DNA of 64,000 bases from Acidobacteria bacterium UBA7540 (GTDB lineage: Bacteria; Acidobacteriota; Terriglobia; UBA7540), in the NCBI GenBank assembly GCA_002478145.1, contig DLMI01000072.1, positions 22,190-86,189 on the forward strand. Reading direction: 5' to 3'. The position numbers and the translations under genes were made by a program. Position 1 is the stretch's first letter. The number at the start of each line of letters is the position of its first letter. The notes below the pieces were generated by a model. The model was not told where the DNA came from and ran no database searches. It saw only the letters and a list, made by a program, of their open reading frames with translations. This document shows positions 26,986 through 35,752 of this stretch, piece by piece.

Positions 26986-27318
26986 ATGCACCTTCTCTTG
27001 GTCACATTTTCGCTGCGCAATCAGGATATTGACTACTCTCCGTTCTTCGTAGCACTGCGGGGAAATGCACTAAATTGGTGGCATTTCATTGAGCAAACGT
27101 GTATCGTCTTCACCAATCGGGATGCGGAACAATTAACAGACTTGCTTTTGCCCTATATCCACACAAACGATTCACTTTTGGTGGCAGAGATTGATGCAGC
27201 TAACTGCCAAGGCTGGCTTCCCCTGCAAGCTTGGGACTGGATTCAAGAAACCTCCAAACAGATTCGCAATGAAAAACTTGGTAAGATATTAGCTCCTCCT
27301 CGTCAGTTACCGCGATAG
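26986..27318 (+). CDS. small Cas2/SinR-like fold protein of the transposon
   Basis: A 110-residue protein starting MHLLLVTFSLRNQ, then ALNWWHFIEQTCIVFTN, LTDLLLPYIHTNDSLLVAEI and GWLPLQAWDWI. The pattern (a first strand ending in a polar residue, a strand after a Trp-rich stretch, then LLPYI-NDSLLV) matches small SinR/Cas2-like ferredoxin-fold proteins ending in WLP-x-x-AW-x-W. Real Cas2 acts with Cas1 or as a nuclease; the catalytic aspartate position of Cas2 after the first strand is replaced by serine here (TFSL), so activity is doubtful. Its role in the element is unknown. Confidence 0.55.
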   Translation: MHLLLVTFSLRNQDIDYSPFFVALRGNALNWWHFIEQTCIVFTNRDAEQLTDLLLPYIHTNDSLLVAEIDAANCQGWLPLQAWDWIQETSKQIRNEKLGKILAPPRQLPR

Positions 27319-27330
27319 TCATCCAGGTTT

Positions 27331-27349
27331 TTCAAACTGAGACACTACC
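27331..27349 (-). repeat. right terminal inverted repeat
   Basis: 19 bases, exact complement of 24190-24208; followed by the target duplication AAGAGTCC at 27350-27357. Confidence 0.95.
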
Positions 27350-27815
27350 AAGAGTCCCGCCAACTCGACCTCCCCTCAAATGCAGTAGGCAGTCGGCAGT
27401 AAGCAGAAGGCAGTCGGCCGCGATCAGAAGTGGGAAGGCAATTCAATTCACAATTGAGAATTAGCCCCTTTCCCCGTCCTCTGTAGCCTGCCCCCGCTCT
27501 TCTGACTCCTGACTCCTGACTCCTGAATCCTGAATCCTGAATCCTGCTCTTCCCCACCTACCGTCTACCAACTATCACATCCCTAGCCTCGTGTCAAGGC
27601 AAAAACGCCGGATTCACGAGAGCAGGAGTGTGGAGGCGGACTTTAGCCCGGCGCCTTAAACCTGAATTCGGAACTCGCACCTTGGATGTCGCCTGCCAAG
27701 GCGGGCGGAGAGAGACTCCTCGGGGGGATCTGGTTTGGCAGGCATCCTCGATATGATTGTTGGCAAACGCAAAGAGGCCGCGATGCACATTGATAACCGA
27801 AGACCATCGGCTGTT
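27350..27815. other. spacer right of the transposon
   Basis: Begins with the target duplication, then the CAGTAGGCAGTCGGCAG block and the CTGACTCCTGAATCCTGAAT block (27380-27555), direct copies of the material at 23816-23975. The remainder up to glpF has no gene. Confidence 0.6.
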
Positions 27816-28532
27816 TTATCTTCCTAACAACCCCACGTACGCCGCCGCGCCTATCGCACCGCCGATGAGCGGCCCCACAACCGGCACCCAGGAGTATCCC
27901 CAATCTGAGCTGCCTTTGCCCGGTATAGGCAGGAGCGCATGGGCAAGGCGTGGACCCAGATCTCGGGCCGGGTTTATGGCGTAGCCGGTCGGAGCGCCCA
28001 GCGAGAGACCAATCCCCCAGATCAGTAGTCCAATGAGCAAGGGTGTGACTCCGCTTTGCGCCGGACCAGCGTTCGCCGAGATGGCCAGTACCCCAAAGAC
28101 CAGCACGAACGTTCCGATTATTTCGGTGAGGAGGTTTAGAGGGTATCGACGGATGGCGGGGATGGTCGAGAAGACGGCAAGCTTCGAAACTTGGCTTTCA
28201 GTTTCGGACCAGTGCGCCAAATAGGCCAGCCATACAATGACCGCACCTAGGAAGGCGCCAATGAATTGGGCCCCGATGTATCTGGGCACATCGCTCCAGG
28301 CAAACTTGCCGACCGCAGCAAGGCCCAGAGTTATCGCGGGATTCAAATGCGCGCCGCTGATGCGCCCGACCGCATAGACCGCAACTGCCACGCCCATCGC
28401 CCAGCCCGTAGTGATCACCATCCAACCTGAGTTCTGCGCCTTTGTCTTATTCAACAGAACTCCCGCCACCACCCCATCTCCCAAAACGATCATCAATGCC
28501 GTGCCGATGACTTCAGCAGTGAATGGTTTCAT
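27816..28532 (-). CDS. glpF: aquaglyceroporin (MIP family)
   Basis: A 238-residue channel with six transmembrane segments and both half-helix motifs: SGAHLNPA and the second GYAINPARDLGPR. The aspartate after the second NPAR is typical of glycerol-conducting members rather than strict water channels. The start is supported by GGAGGAGG placed five to seven bases upstream. No glycerol kinase or dehydrogenase is adjacent, so the solute is inferred from the motif. Confidence 0.92.
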   Translation of the reverse strand: MKPFTAEVIGTALMIVLGDGVVAGVLLNKTKAQNSGWMVITTGWAMGVAVAVYAVGRISGAHLNPAITLGLAAVGKFAWSDVPRYIGAQFIGAFLGAVIVWLAYLAHWSETESQVSKLAVFSTIPAIRRYPLNLLTEIIGTFVLVFGVLAISANAGPAQSGVTPLLIGLLIWGIGLSLGAPTGYAINPARDLGPRLAHALLPIPGKGSSDWGYSWVPVVGPLIGGAIGAAAYVGLLGR

Positions 28533-28858
28533 GCGCCTCCTCCATGAGCGGATTCTGATTTGCGAGCCGCGCTAGCCTGGATATCCACAATTTGATCGAA
28601 GCGAGACTGCTGCCCCTGGCTTGAGAGCGAGAAAAGCTCACACCAGAGAATAGACACAAACCTCGTGCTCCGCGAGTGTACCAGACTTCCTTGGCATTTC
28701 ATCCCTTGGGCAGGCGACATTTGAGGAGGGAGCGTAGAACCTGCTGTCGAGAATTGTCCGGCCCCGAAGGGGCGACGAGCGCGAGAGTCGATATGGCGTA
28801 GGCGTGATCTTTCATAATTCACCTTCCGCTCACCAGGTTTATGCCGAAGCTCTTCGAA
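28533..28858. other. gene-free spacer between glpF and the RND outer-membrane gene
   Basis: 326 bases, no recognised gene or structured repeat. It should hold the glpF promoter (minus strand), but no clean promoter was seen. Confidence 0.5.
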
Positions 28859-30343
28859 TTAACTCTTGGGAACATCCGAGCGGTTCCACCATCCGCCGCC
28901 AAGAGCCTGAAACAAGGCGGCAGTGTCGGCATAACGATTGGCTTGCGCCTGCACGAGGTTGATCACGGCTTGCTGATACGCTTGTTCCGCGCTTAAGAGC
29001 GCCAGGTAGCTGACGTAGCCGGACTGATACTGTTTTCTGGCCAGGTCGAGGGTGACGCTGGCGGCATGTTTTGCGGCTGCCGCGGCCTTCAAAGCATCGG
29101 CGTCTTGCTGGAGCGCATGCAGTGTGTCGGCGACATTCTGAAAGGCGGTGAGGACAGTGCTGCGATATTGTTCGGCGGCCTGAGTAAAAGCGGCTTGCGC
29201 GGCGCGCTCCCGATGCCGCAGGGTACCGGCATCAAAGATGGGCTGGGTGATTCCCGCGGTCAAATCCCAAAAGCCATTGCCGTGTGAGAACATCCTGCTG
29301 ACTGCATCCGGCGAGCTGCCGGCATCGGCGCTCAGGGTAATAGTCGGGATCCGGTTCGCAATGGCTACGCCGATGAGGGCGCTGGCAGCATGGAGGTTCT
29401 CCTCAGCCTGACGCACGTCCGGGCGCTGCTCGACGAGTTTCGAAGGAAGGCTCACCGGCAGTTCCTGCGGCAGTCGCAGATTCGACAGCTCAAACTTTTC
29501 GGTCAAATCCTGGTTGGGGAACCCGCCCGACAGCACAGCCAGCAAGTCCCGTTGTTGAGCCAACTGCTTAAGCAGCGGCGGCAAGGTGGCGGCGACTAGC
29601 GCGAGCTGCGATTCCTGCGCCGCCACGTCGAGCTCGCTCGCATACCCCTTCGCATACTGTTCCCGTATAATCTTGAGCATTTCGGTGTTGATGGTAATGA
29701 GCTCATCGGTGGCTTTCATCTGCCCCCGCAACGATGCCTCTTGTATGGCTCCGGCGGCGACGTTCGAGCTCAGCGTGATATGCGTGGCGGCCAGGGCAAA
29801 ACGCGCCTGCTGCTCCTGCGCTGCGAGCGACTCCACGGTTCTCCGGTTCAGACCGAAAACGTCCGGAACAAACGAGACGCTCACTTGCGGCGTATAGAGG
29901 CTGTAATTCAAGACGCTCGTGTTGGTCACAGGTGAAAGGTCATTCGCTGACTTAGCCCGGGTCGCCGAAAAGCCGCCCGTAACACTGGGATAGTAAAAAC
30001 CTCGTTGGGCCAGCACATTTTCCCTTGCCACTATCAATGCCGCCTGCGCCGCCCTGAGGTCGGGATTGGCTTTGAGCGAGCGCTCTATCAAATCGTTAAG
30101 TGGCTTCGAGTGAAACAAGGTCCACCACTCTCCCGGAATATCCCGCCCTTCCACAAGGTGTTGTGCCTCTCCCCCGGCGATGTTGGCCGTGCTGCTGGTG
30201 GTCGAAATCGGAGTGGGGGTATAACCGCCGACATTCGGAGGAGCAGGCTTCTTGAACTTAGGCCCAACCACGCAAGCTGCGGTGAGCAGTAAGGCAGAGG
30301 TCGCGATGAAGCCGGCGAGGCGCAATATGCGAGTGCGAAACAT
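28859..30343 (-). CDS. RND efflux outer-membrane lipoprotein (NodT/OprM family)
   Basis: A 494-residue TolC-fold lipoprotein. The signal peptide ends in a lipobox (LLTAAC, lipidated C24), followed by VGPKFKKPAPP. Two OEP repeats are visible through LIERSLKANPDLRAAQAALI and VEQRPDVRQAEENLHAASAL. The C-terminal ends with the usual DTAALFQALGGGW. It forms the outer-membrane exit of the tripartite pump encoded just upstream on the same strand. Confidence 0.92.
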   Translation of the reverse strand: MFRTRILRLAGFIATSALLLTAACVVGPKFKKPAPPNVGGYTPTPISTTSSTANIAGGEAQHLVEGRDIPGEWWTLFHSKPLNDLIERSLKANPDLRAAQAALIVARENVLAQRGFYYPSVTGGFSATRAKSANDLSPVTNTSVLNYSLYTPQVSVSFVPDVFGLNRRTVESLAAQEQQARFALAATHITLSSNVAAGAIQEASLRGQMKATDELITINTEMLKIIREQYAKGYASELDVAAQESQLALVAATLPPLLKQLAQQRDLLAVLSGGFPNQDLTEKFELSNLRLPQELPVSLPSKLVEQRPDVRQAEENLHAASALIGVAIANRIPTITLSADAGSSPDAVSRMFSHGNGFWDLTAGITQPIFDAGTLRHRERAAQAAFTQAAEQYRSTVLTAFQNVADTLHALQQDADALKAAAAAKHAASVTLDLARKQYQSGYVSYLALLSAEQAYQQAVINLVQAQANRYADTAALFQALGGGWWNRSDVPKS

Positions 30344-30370
30344 GCGTTTAGTTCCTTCGAACGTTGCCTC

Positions 30371-30447
30371 GGAGCGCGGGCATCCTGCCCGCTGTTGCGG
30401 GAGCGTCCCGCTTCCGCAAGAGGTAGCGGGCAGGATGCCCGCGCTCC
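30371..30447. repeat. 23-bp perfect inverted repeat inside the RND operon
   Basis: GGAGCGCGGGCATCCTGCCC (then GCT) at 30371-30393 and its exact complement at 30425-30447 enclose a 31-base loop that itself contains a GCGGGAGC/GTCCCGC pair. A very stable hairpin between the hypothetical gene and the outer-membrane gene; it may modulate downstream expression or simply be a dispersed repeat. Confidence 0.8.
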
Positions 30448-30453
30448 ATCCTG

Positions 30454-31161
30454 TTAAGGCTTGCGGTTCATACGGGTTCCGTTGATCGCCCCGGTATTGC
30501 TGCTATGTGAGCTCGGCGATCCACCCACGCCCGCCGGGTTAGGGCTACGATGGCGCACATTGTTGAACGATGGTACGGTGGGTCGGACGACACTTGGCGT
30601 CCGAACAGGCAAGGCGATGTTGACTGTTTCGTTCTGGATTAATCCGCCTTTTGCCGCGCCACCAGATTTGTTTGAACCCGGTTGATGAAGAGCATTTCCA
30701 GGTAGGGAACGTTGCCGGCTATTCGGAAGCTGCTTAGGACGATTTACCTTGATTAGGGGCGCACGGCTGGGCGGGTGATTCGGGTCAGAAGCCCGGCCGT
30801 GGTTTCGCTGTTCATCAGAAGCCTTTCCACCCGTCTGATGTCTCCCGTCGCGAGGCGAAGCGGCGTCCCGATGAAGTGCATCGGGATCGCGCGGATGGTC
30901 GCTCGCGGAGTTCGCGGGAGATGTCTGTTGGGATGCTGGGCCCCAGTGACCCCTCACCCTCCCGCGTCCCGATGAAGTGCATCGGGATCGCGGGACACCC
31001 TCTCCCCAAGGGAGAGGGCAAAGAACTAATTTCGGGACGGCGTGGCCTATCCCCTCTCCGCAAGGGAGAGGGCAAAGAACTGATTCCGGGACTGCGTAAC
31101 CTGTCCCATACGTCAACGTCGCCCAGCTAATCGACAGGAAAAGGAGACACGTGATCTTCAT
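30454..31161 (-). CDS. unknown secreted Asn/Pro/Ser-rich protein of the RND operon
   Basis: A 235-residue protein whose ATG overlaps the RND pump stop by four bases (ATGA), so it is probably translated. A signal-like start (MKITCLLFLSISWATLTYG) is followed by about 80 residues encoded by palindromic repeat DNA (CPLPCGEG and CPLPWGEG, each from a CCCTCTCC..GGGAGAGGG hairpin), then a low-complexity tail rich in N, P, S and R (KQLPNSRQRSLPGN, GAINGTRMNRKP). No domain recognised. The core may be a genuine secreted accessory protein carrying in-frame repeat insertions. Confidence 0.6.
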   Translation of the reverse strand: MKITCLLFLSISWATLTYGTGYAVPESVLCPLPCGEGIGHAVPKLVLCPLPWGEGVPRSRCTSSGRGRVRGHWGPASQQTSPANSASDHPRDPDALHRDAASPRDGRHQTGGKASDEQRNHGRASDPNHPPSRAPLIKVNRPKQLPNSRQRSLPGNALHQPGSNKSGGAAKGGLIQNETVNIALPVRTPSVVRPTVPSFNNVRHRSPNPAGVGGSPSSHSSNTGAINGTRMNRKP

Positions 31162-34100
31162 CCTGATTGAACCCCCGATACTGGGTCATGGTTGCGGCCT
31201 AGAAATATCATTCTCAGCGCGGGCACAGCCAGAAGCAGCATAACGGGGCCGACCAGCATGCCGCCCACGATCACCGTGGCGAGCGGACGCTGCACCTGGC
31301 TGCCGATACCCGTGGAAATTGCTGCGGGAAAAAGGCCGATGCAGGCCGAAAGCGCCGTCATCAGCAGTGGGCGCATGCGGGTGGTTGCGGCGCGGAACAT
31401 CGCGTCCATGGGCGCCAAGCCCTTATCCCTTTCGTGGTTGTAAAAAGTCATCATCAGGATGCCGTCCATGACGGACACGCCGAAGAGCGAGACGAAGCCG
31501 ATGGCGGCGGAGATGCTGAAATGGAGACCTGAGATATAGAGCGCAAGTATGCCGCCCACCACCGCGTTAGGGATGCCGGCGAGGGCCAGAAGGGAGTCGC
31601 GCACGTTATTGAACAAGCTGTAGAGCGCCCCGGCAATCAGGATGAAGCTGATCGGTACAATGACCCACAGACGTTCTTTGGCTTCCTGAAGGTCTCCGAA
31701 CTCGCCGGCCCAAATCAGCCGGTATCCCGGCGGAAGTTTCACGTTGTTCGCGATCCGCTTCTGCGCCTCCTCGACCGTGCCGCCCAGGTCGCGGCCACGG
31801 ACGCTGAACTTGACCGGGATGAAGCGCTGCACGCTCTCGTGATAAACCCAGGCTGCTCCCGTATCCAGGGTGATCGCGGCCAGTTCGCTCAAGGGTATAT
31901 AGGCATTGGCGCCGCTGCTGGTTTGATAGGCCACTTTGATGTTGCGGATTTTTTCGATGCTGTCGCGGTATTCCGGCGTATAGCGGACGACGAGGTCGAA
32001 CTGCCGGTCGCCTTCCAAGACCGAAGTCGCTACGGCTCCACCCATGGCCGCTTGAACGACCGAGTTAACATCACCGGAATTGAGGCCGTAGCGCGCGGCC
32101 TTGGCACGATCCACCTTGATGTTCAAGTTTGGCTGTCCGAGGACTGGGAAGATGCCGAGGTCGGCGATGCCCTGCACCTGGCTCATTTGGTCGCGGACCT
32201 GCTCGGCAAGTTTGGTGATGGTCTGGAGATTGGGACCGACGATCTTGACCGAATTGACGCCTTTGACGCCCGAGATCCCTTCCTCGATGTTGTCCTCAAT
32301 GTATTGGGAGAAATTGAAGACGACCCCCGGCAGCTCGTTATTAAACTCCGCTTGAATCTGGTCGGTTAACTTCTCCTTGGTCAAGCCTTTGGGCCATTCG
32401 TCAAAAGGCTTGAGGGGCGCGAATAGCTCGACGTTGGAGAAGGGCGATGCGTCGCTGCCGTCGTCCGGCCGGCCATGCTGGGAAAGCACCGTAAGGACTT
32501 CGGGGTGTCTCAGGAGAATCTCGCGCATCTTTCTCGCGGACGCCTCGCCGTCCTCGAGCGAGAGCGTGATCGGCATGGAAGCGCGGATCCAAAAGTTGCC
32601 TTCTTCCAAATGCGGAAGAAACTCGCTGCCGAGTCTCGGTGCGATCAGGAAGAAGGTTCCCAGAGAAAAGGCAAGTTCGAGTCCTACCACGAGAAAGCGG
32701 TGATTCAGTGAAAAACGCAGGGCAGGATTGTATATCTGGTGCAACAGGCGGACGACGATCGTTTCGGCTTCCTTGACGCGCTTGGGGAGCAGCATGGAAG
32801 CGACCACGGGCGTGACGGTGAACGTTGCCAGCAAGGCTCCGGCCAGGGCGTAGCCGTAAGTGCGCGCCATGGGGCCGAAGATCTGACCCTCGACTCCCTG
32901 CATGGTGAACAAGGGCACGAAACCGGCCACGGTGATGAGCGCCGAGAATAGAACTGCCTTGTCCACCTGCATGGCGCTGATCAGAATCAGCCGCAGTCGA
33001 TCCGTCCATCCGTGAGCTGCCGCTGTATGTTCCGAGGATCTCGTCGGGTCGGGCCCCCAGGAACCCCCCGCCAGACGCTGGAGCAGACTCTGTCTTTCTT
33101 CCGGGTCGCGCTGAAAATTCCGGAAGATATTCTCGACTAGGATCACAGCCGAATCCACGATGATGCCGAAATCCACCGCGCCCACGGACAGCAGGTTCGC
33201 GCTTTCGCCCTGAATCACCAGGAGAATGGTGGCGAAGAACAGCGCGAACGGGATGTTCAACCCCACGATGGTCGCGCTGCGGAGATTACCGAGGAAAATC
33301 CATTGGATCAAGAAGACCAGCAGGCATCCGAAAATCAGGTTGTGCAGAACCGTGTGCGTGGTGACGGCGATCAAGGATGAGCGGTCGTAATAAGGAACGA
33401 CCCTGACTCCCGGCGGCAGACTCCCGTCGTGATTCAGCTTGTCAATTGCCGCTTTGACCTTGGGAATCATGTCGGCGGTCTTTTCCGTTCGCCTCATCAC
33501 CACGATCGATCCCACGACATCGTCCTGCTGGTCGCGGCCCAGAATGCCGAGCCTTGGCCGGTAGCCGACCGACACCTTGGCGACATCCCGGACCAGCACC
33601 GGGACGCCGTTGGCCTGGGTCAGAACCACATTTTCGATGTCATCAACCTTGTAACCCTGCCTCAAATCATCATTGCCACCATCGTCAATCAGGCCGACGC
33701 CGCGGATATTGATCGACTGCTGGCCAATGCGGATTTCGCGTCCGCCGACGTTGAGGTTGGCGTTGCCCAGCGCCGTCAGGACTTGGGGCACGGTGACGCT
33801 GTAGGCTTCCAGCTTGTGAGGGTCCACCTCGACCTGGAATTCCTTGGTGGGGCCGCCCCAACTGTTGACGGCGGCGATGCCGGGAATGGTCAACAGCCGG
33901 CGCAGGACAATCCAATCCTGAACCGTGCGCAGATTCGTGATTCCGAAATGCTTTGGACCGACGACCTGATAACGATAGATTTCTCCAGTCGAGCTGTTAG
34001 CTTGGATGGTGGGCACCAGATTACCTGGCAGGCTAACGTTCTGTTGCATCGCGACCGATGCCTGGGCGTAGGCAAAGTTGTAGTCCACCCCATATTTGAA

Positions 34101-34388
34101 GGTGACGCGCACAAAGGACAATCCATAGAACGAGGTGGAGCGGATGACATCAATGCCGGGCGTGGTGTAGAGCCCAATCTCCGTGGGGAGCGTGTAGTAA
34201 CGTTCCATCTCCTCGGCCGAGAGGCCTGGCGCCTGGGCGGTAATTTCCAGGATCACGGGCGTGGGGTTTGGATACGCCTCAATATTGAGCATCTTGAAAG
34301 CAATGAGCCCGGCGCCGGCAAACAACAGCAGGCCCAACACCACAATTGGGCGGCGGCTCAGGCAAAATGAGATGAGAGCTTTGAACAT
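31158..34388 (-). CDS. cusA: RND efflux pump, heavy-metal (CusA/CzcA) type
   Basis: A large inner-membrane proton-driven pump of about 1,076 residues with twelve expected helices. The HME-class signature GAVDFGIIVDSAVILVEN with its proton-relay aspartates and YYTLPTEIGLYTTPGIDVIRS place it with CusA/CzcA rather than AcrB. The methionines of CusA were not confirmed, so the metal is unknown. ATG 34388 (MFKALISFCLSRRP) is preferred; the upstream ATG at 34406 lies in a palindromic repeat. Gene order is adaptor, pump, unknown protein, outer-membrane lipoprotein. Confidence 0.92.
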   Translation of the reverse strand: MFKALISFCLSRRPIVVLGLLLFAGAGLIAFKMLNIEAYPNPTPVILEITAQAPGLSAEEMERYYTLPTEIGLYTTPGIDVIRSTSFYGLSFVRVTFKYGVDYNFAYAQASVAMQQNVSLPGNLVPTIQANSSTGEIYRYQVVGPKHFGITNLRTVQDWIVLRRLLTIPGIAAVNSWGGPTKEFQVEVDPHKLEAYSVTVPQVLTALGNANLNVGGREIRIGQQSINIRGVGLIDDGGNDDLRQGYKVDDIENVVLTQANGVPVLVRDVAKVSVGYRPRLGILGRDQQDDVVGSIVVMRRTEKTADMIPKVKAAIDKLNHDGSLPPGVRVVPYYDRSSLIAVTTHTVLHNLIFGCLLVFLIQWIFLGNLRSATIVGLNIPFALFFATILLVIQGESANLLSVGAVDFGIIVDSAVILVENIFRNFQRDPEERQSLLQRLAGGSWGPDPTRSSEHTAAAHGWTDRLRLILISAMQVDKAVLFSALITVAGFVPLFTMQGVEGQIFGPMARTYGYALAGALLATFTVTPVVASMLLPKRVKEAETIVVRLLHQIYNPALRFSLNHRFLVVGLELAFSLGTFFLIAPRLGSEFLPHLEEGNFWIRASMPITLSLEDGEASARKMREILLRHPEVLTVLSQHGRPDDGSDASPFSNVELFAPLKPFDEWPKGLTKEKLTDQIQAEFNNELPGVVFNFSQYIEDNIEEGISGVKGVNSVKIVGPNLQTITKLAEQVRDQMSQVQGIADLGIFPVLGQPNLNIKVDRAKAARYGLNSGDVNSVVQAAMGGAVATSVLEGDRQFDLVVRYTPEYRDSIEKIRNIKVAYQTSSGANAYIPLSELAAITLDTGAAWVYHESVQRFIPVKFSVRGRDLGGTVEEAQKRIANNVKLPPGYRLIWAGEFGDLQEAKERLWVIVPISFILIAGALYSLFNNVRDSLLALAGIPNAVVGGILALYISGLHFSISAAIGFVSLFGVSVMDGILMMTFYNHERDKGLAPMDAMFRAATTRMRPLLMTALSACIGLFPAAISTGIGSQVQRPLATVIVGGMLVGPVMLLLAVPALRMIFLGRNHDPVSGVQSG

Positions 34389-34399
34389 GGCAGTCAAGG

Positions 34400-34516
34400 G
34401 TGTCATTCCGAGCGGAGCGAGGAATCTTGCTCTGATTCTTTCTTCCGCATGGCGCCTAGCTATGCGCCTTACCGCAGGGCGAGATTCCTCTCCCGCAGGG
34501 CGGGATCGGAATGACA
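34400..34516. repeat. palindrome between adaptor and pump genes
   Basis: GTGTCATTCCGAGCGGAGCG with GAGGAATCTTGC on one side, GCGAGATTCCTC and GATCGGAATGACAG on the other. Third full member of the ATTCCGAG family. The centre holds CGCCTAGCTATGCGCC, a further small inverted repeat. Confidence 0.75.
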
Positions 34517-34543
34517 GCGTTCACAATCGTTTTCAGCATCCGG

Positions 34544-35752
34544 CTAATCGCTTGGTGGCGCTTGCAGCATGTTGCTAAGAAACACGGCGCCGTCTGCCAC
34601 CACCAGTTCTCCGCGCTGCAAACCATCGAGAATCTGAACCCGGCCGTCCTTGCGCAGGCCGGTCTTGATGATTCTCTGCACAAAACGGTGACGATCGGTT
34701 GTCACCCAAGCCGTCATCGTGCCGTCGGGTTCGCGGACCACGCCATTAGCGGGTAGGGCGGTGGCTTCCACCGGGTCGTGGACGCTAATGACGAAGTTAG
34801 CGAGCATTCCGGAATGCAGCTCATCGTTGGGGTCCGCGATCTCGGAACGGATCGTTACTCGATGAGTATTCGGATCCACCGTCTCGTAGATCTTCGAAAC
34901 CTTCCCCTTAAACACGCGGTCAGGATAGGAGATCACCCGGACTTGGACCGGCTGGCCCAAATGAAAAAGCGGGATCTCACTTTCCATGACATTCGCCAGC
35001 ATCCATTTGATCGAGACGTCAGCCACCGAGTAGGGCGCCGGCAGGTTTCCCGGCTGCACCAAAAATCCCGGCTGCGCGTTCTTCGAGGTGATTTTGCCGG
35101 GAATGGGACTGCGCACGACCAGGGCGGGATCGATCTTGCGCGAGGCGATCATTTGATCAATTTCGGCATCCGTCTTGCCAAAGACGCGAACGGCATCGCG
35201 CGCGGCTTTGAGCGCGCCTTCCGCGGTTTGTTGATCTGAGGTCGCCTGTTCCTTCTCGCGCTCGGCAATTCCGCCCAGACCCTGGACGCGCGCCAGTTCC
35301 TTGTTGGTCAGGACGAAAGTCGCCGCCGCGCCGATCAGCGTTGACTCAGCCTGGATGAGGTCAGGGCTTTTAATTGTGTAGAGGGGCTGTTCCTTCTGAA
35401 CTTCGGCGCCAAGTTCCCCTAAAGCCTGGATGATGGTTCCCTGGTAAGCCGGGAAAACTTGAACTGACAGGTCTTCGTCATAATCAATGTTGCCAACCGC
35501 TTCCTTCTCAACGGGAAACAGGTAGCTACCCACCGGTTCGATCTTGATCGAGTTCAGTTGGCTGGGTGACAGGTCCAAGGTCGCTTCGGACGGGGACGTG
35601 TTGGATTTTGCACCTGCTTCCTGCGGCGTATTCGCGCTTGTAGCCTGACTACGACTGCGGCCGGATTCCAGGAGTCCCGTGGCGACAACTATCGCCGCTG
35701 CCGCCACCAACACCACGGCGAATCTCTTGCTGATGTGAACCGGATATTTCAT
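34544..35752 (-). CDS. cusB: RND periplasmic adaptor (CusB/HlyD family)
   Basis: A 402-residue membrane-fusion protein. One N-terminal hydrophobic segment (FAVVLVAAAAIVVATGL), a hairpin region with QAESTLIGAAATFVLTNKEL, lipoyl-like halves around AYQGTIIQALGELGAEVQKE and VRSPIPGKITSKNAQPG, and a beta-barrel segment VFKGKVSKIYETVDPNTHRV. It links the pump to the outer-membrane channel. The start is supported by GGAGGAAG. It is the first gene of the operon. Confidence 0.9.
   Translation of the reverse strand: MKYPVHISKRFAVVLVAAAAIVVATGLLESGRSRSQATSANTPQEAGAKSNTSPSEATLDLSPSQLNSIKIEPVGSYLFPVEKEAVGNIDYDEDLSVQVFPAYQGTIIQALGELGAEVQKEQPLYTIKSPDLIQAESTLIGAAATFVLTNKELARVQGLGGIAEREKEQATSDQQTAEGALKAARDAVRVFGKTDAEIDQMIASRKIDPALVVRSPIPGKITSKNAQPGFLVQPGNLPAPYSVADVSIKWMLANVMESEIPLFHLGQPVQVRVISYPDRVFKGKVSKIYETVDPNTHRVTIRSEIADPNDELHSGMLANFVISVHDPVEATALPANGVVREPDGTMTAWVTTDRHRFVQRIIKTGLRKDGRVQILDGLQRGELVVADGAVFLSNMLQAPPSD

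Larger units (their letters stand above)
24190..27349. mobile_element. complete 3,160-bp IS1-family transposon with passenger genes
   Basis: Perfect 19-bp terminal inverted repeats GGTAGTGTCTCAGTTTGAA at 24190-24208 and its complement at 27331-27349, flanked on both sides by the 8-bp direct repeat AAGAGTCC (24182-24189 and 27350-27357), show an intact, transposed unit. It contains an IS1-family DDE transposase (25683-26507) plus four other genes: a small basic protein, a P63C-domain protein, a two-helix membrane protein and a Cas2/SinR-like protein. IS1-type elements normally make 8-9 bp duplications, in agreement. Coding DNA inside is visibly less GC-rich than the flanks. Confidence 0.92.

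Noticed and set aside
26986..27318. Genuine Cas2 of a CRISPR system
   Set aside because: No Cas1 or array; key aspartate position altered; gene lies within a transposon.
30371..30447. Rho-independent terminator
   Set aside because: Strong stem but no following T-run on either strand.
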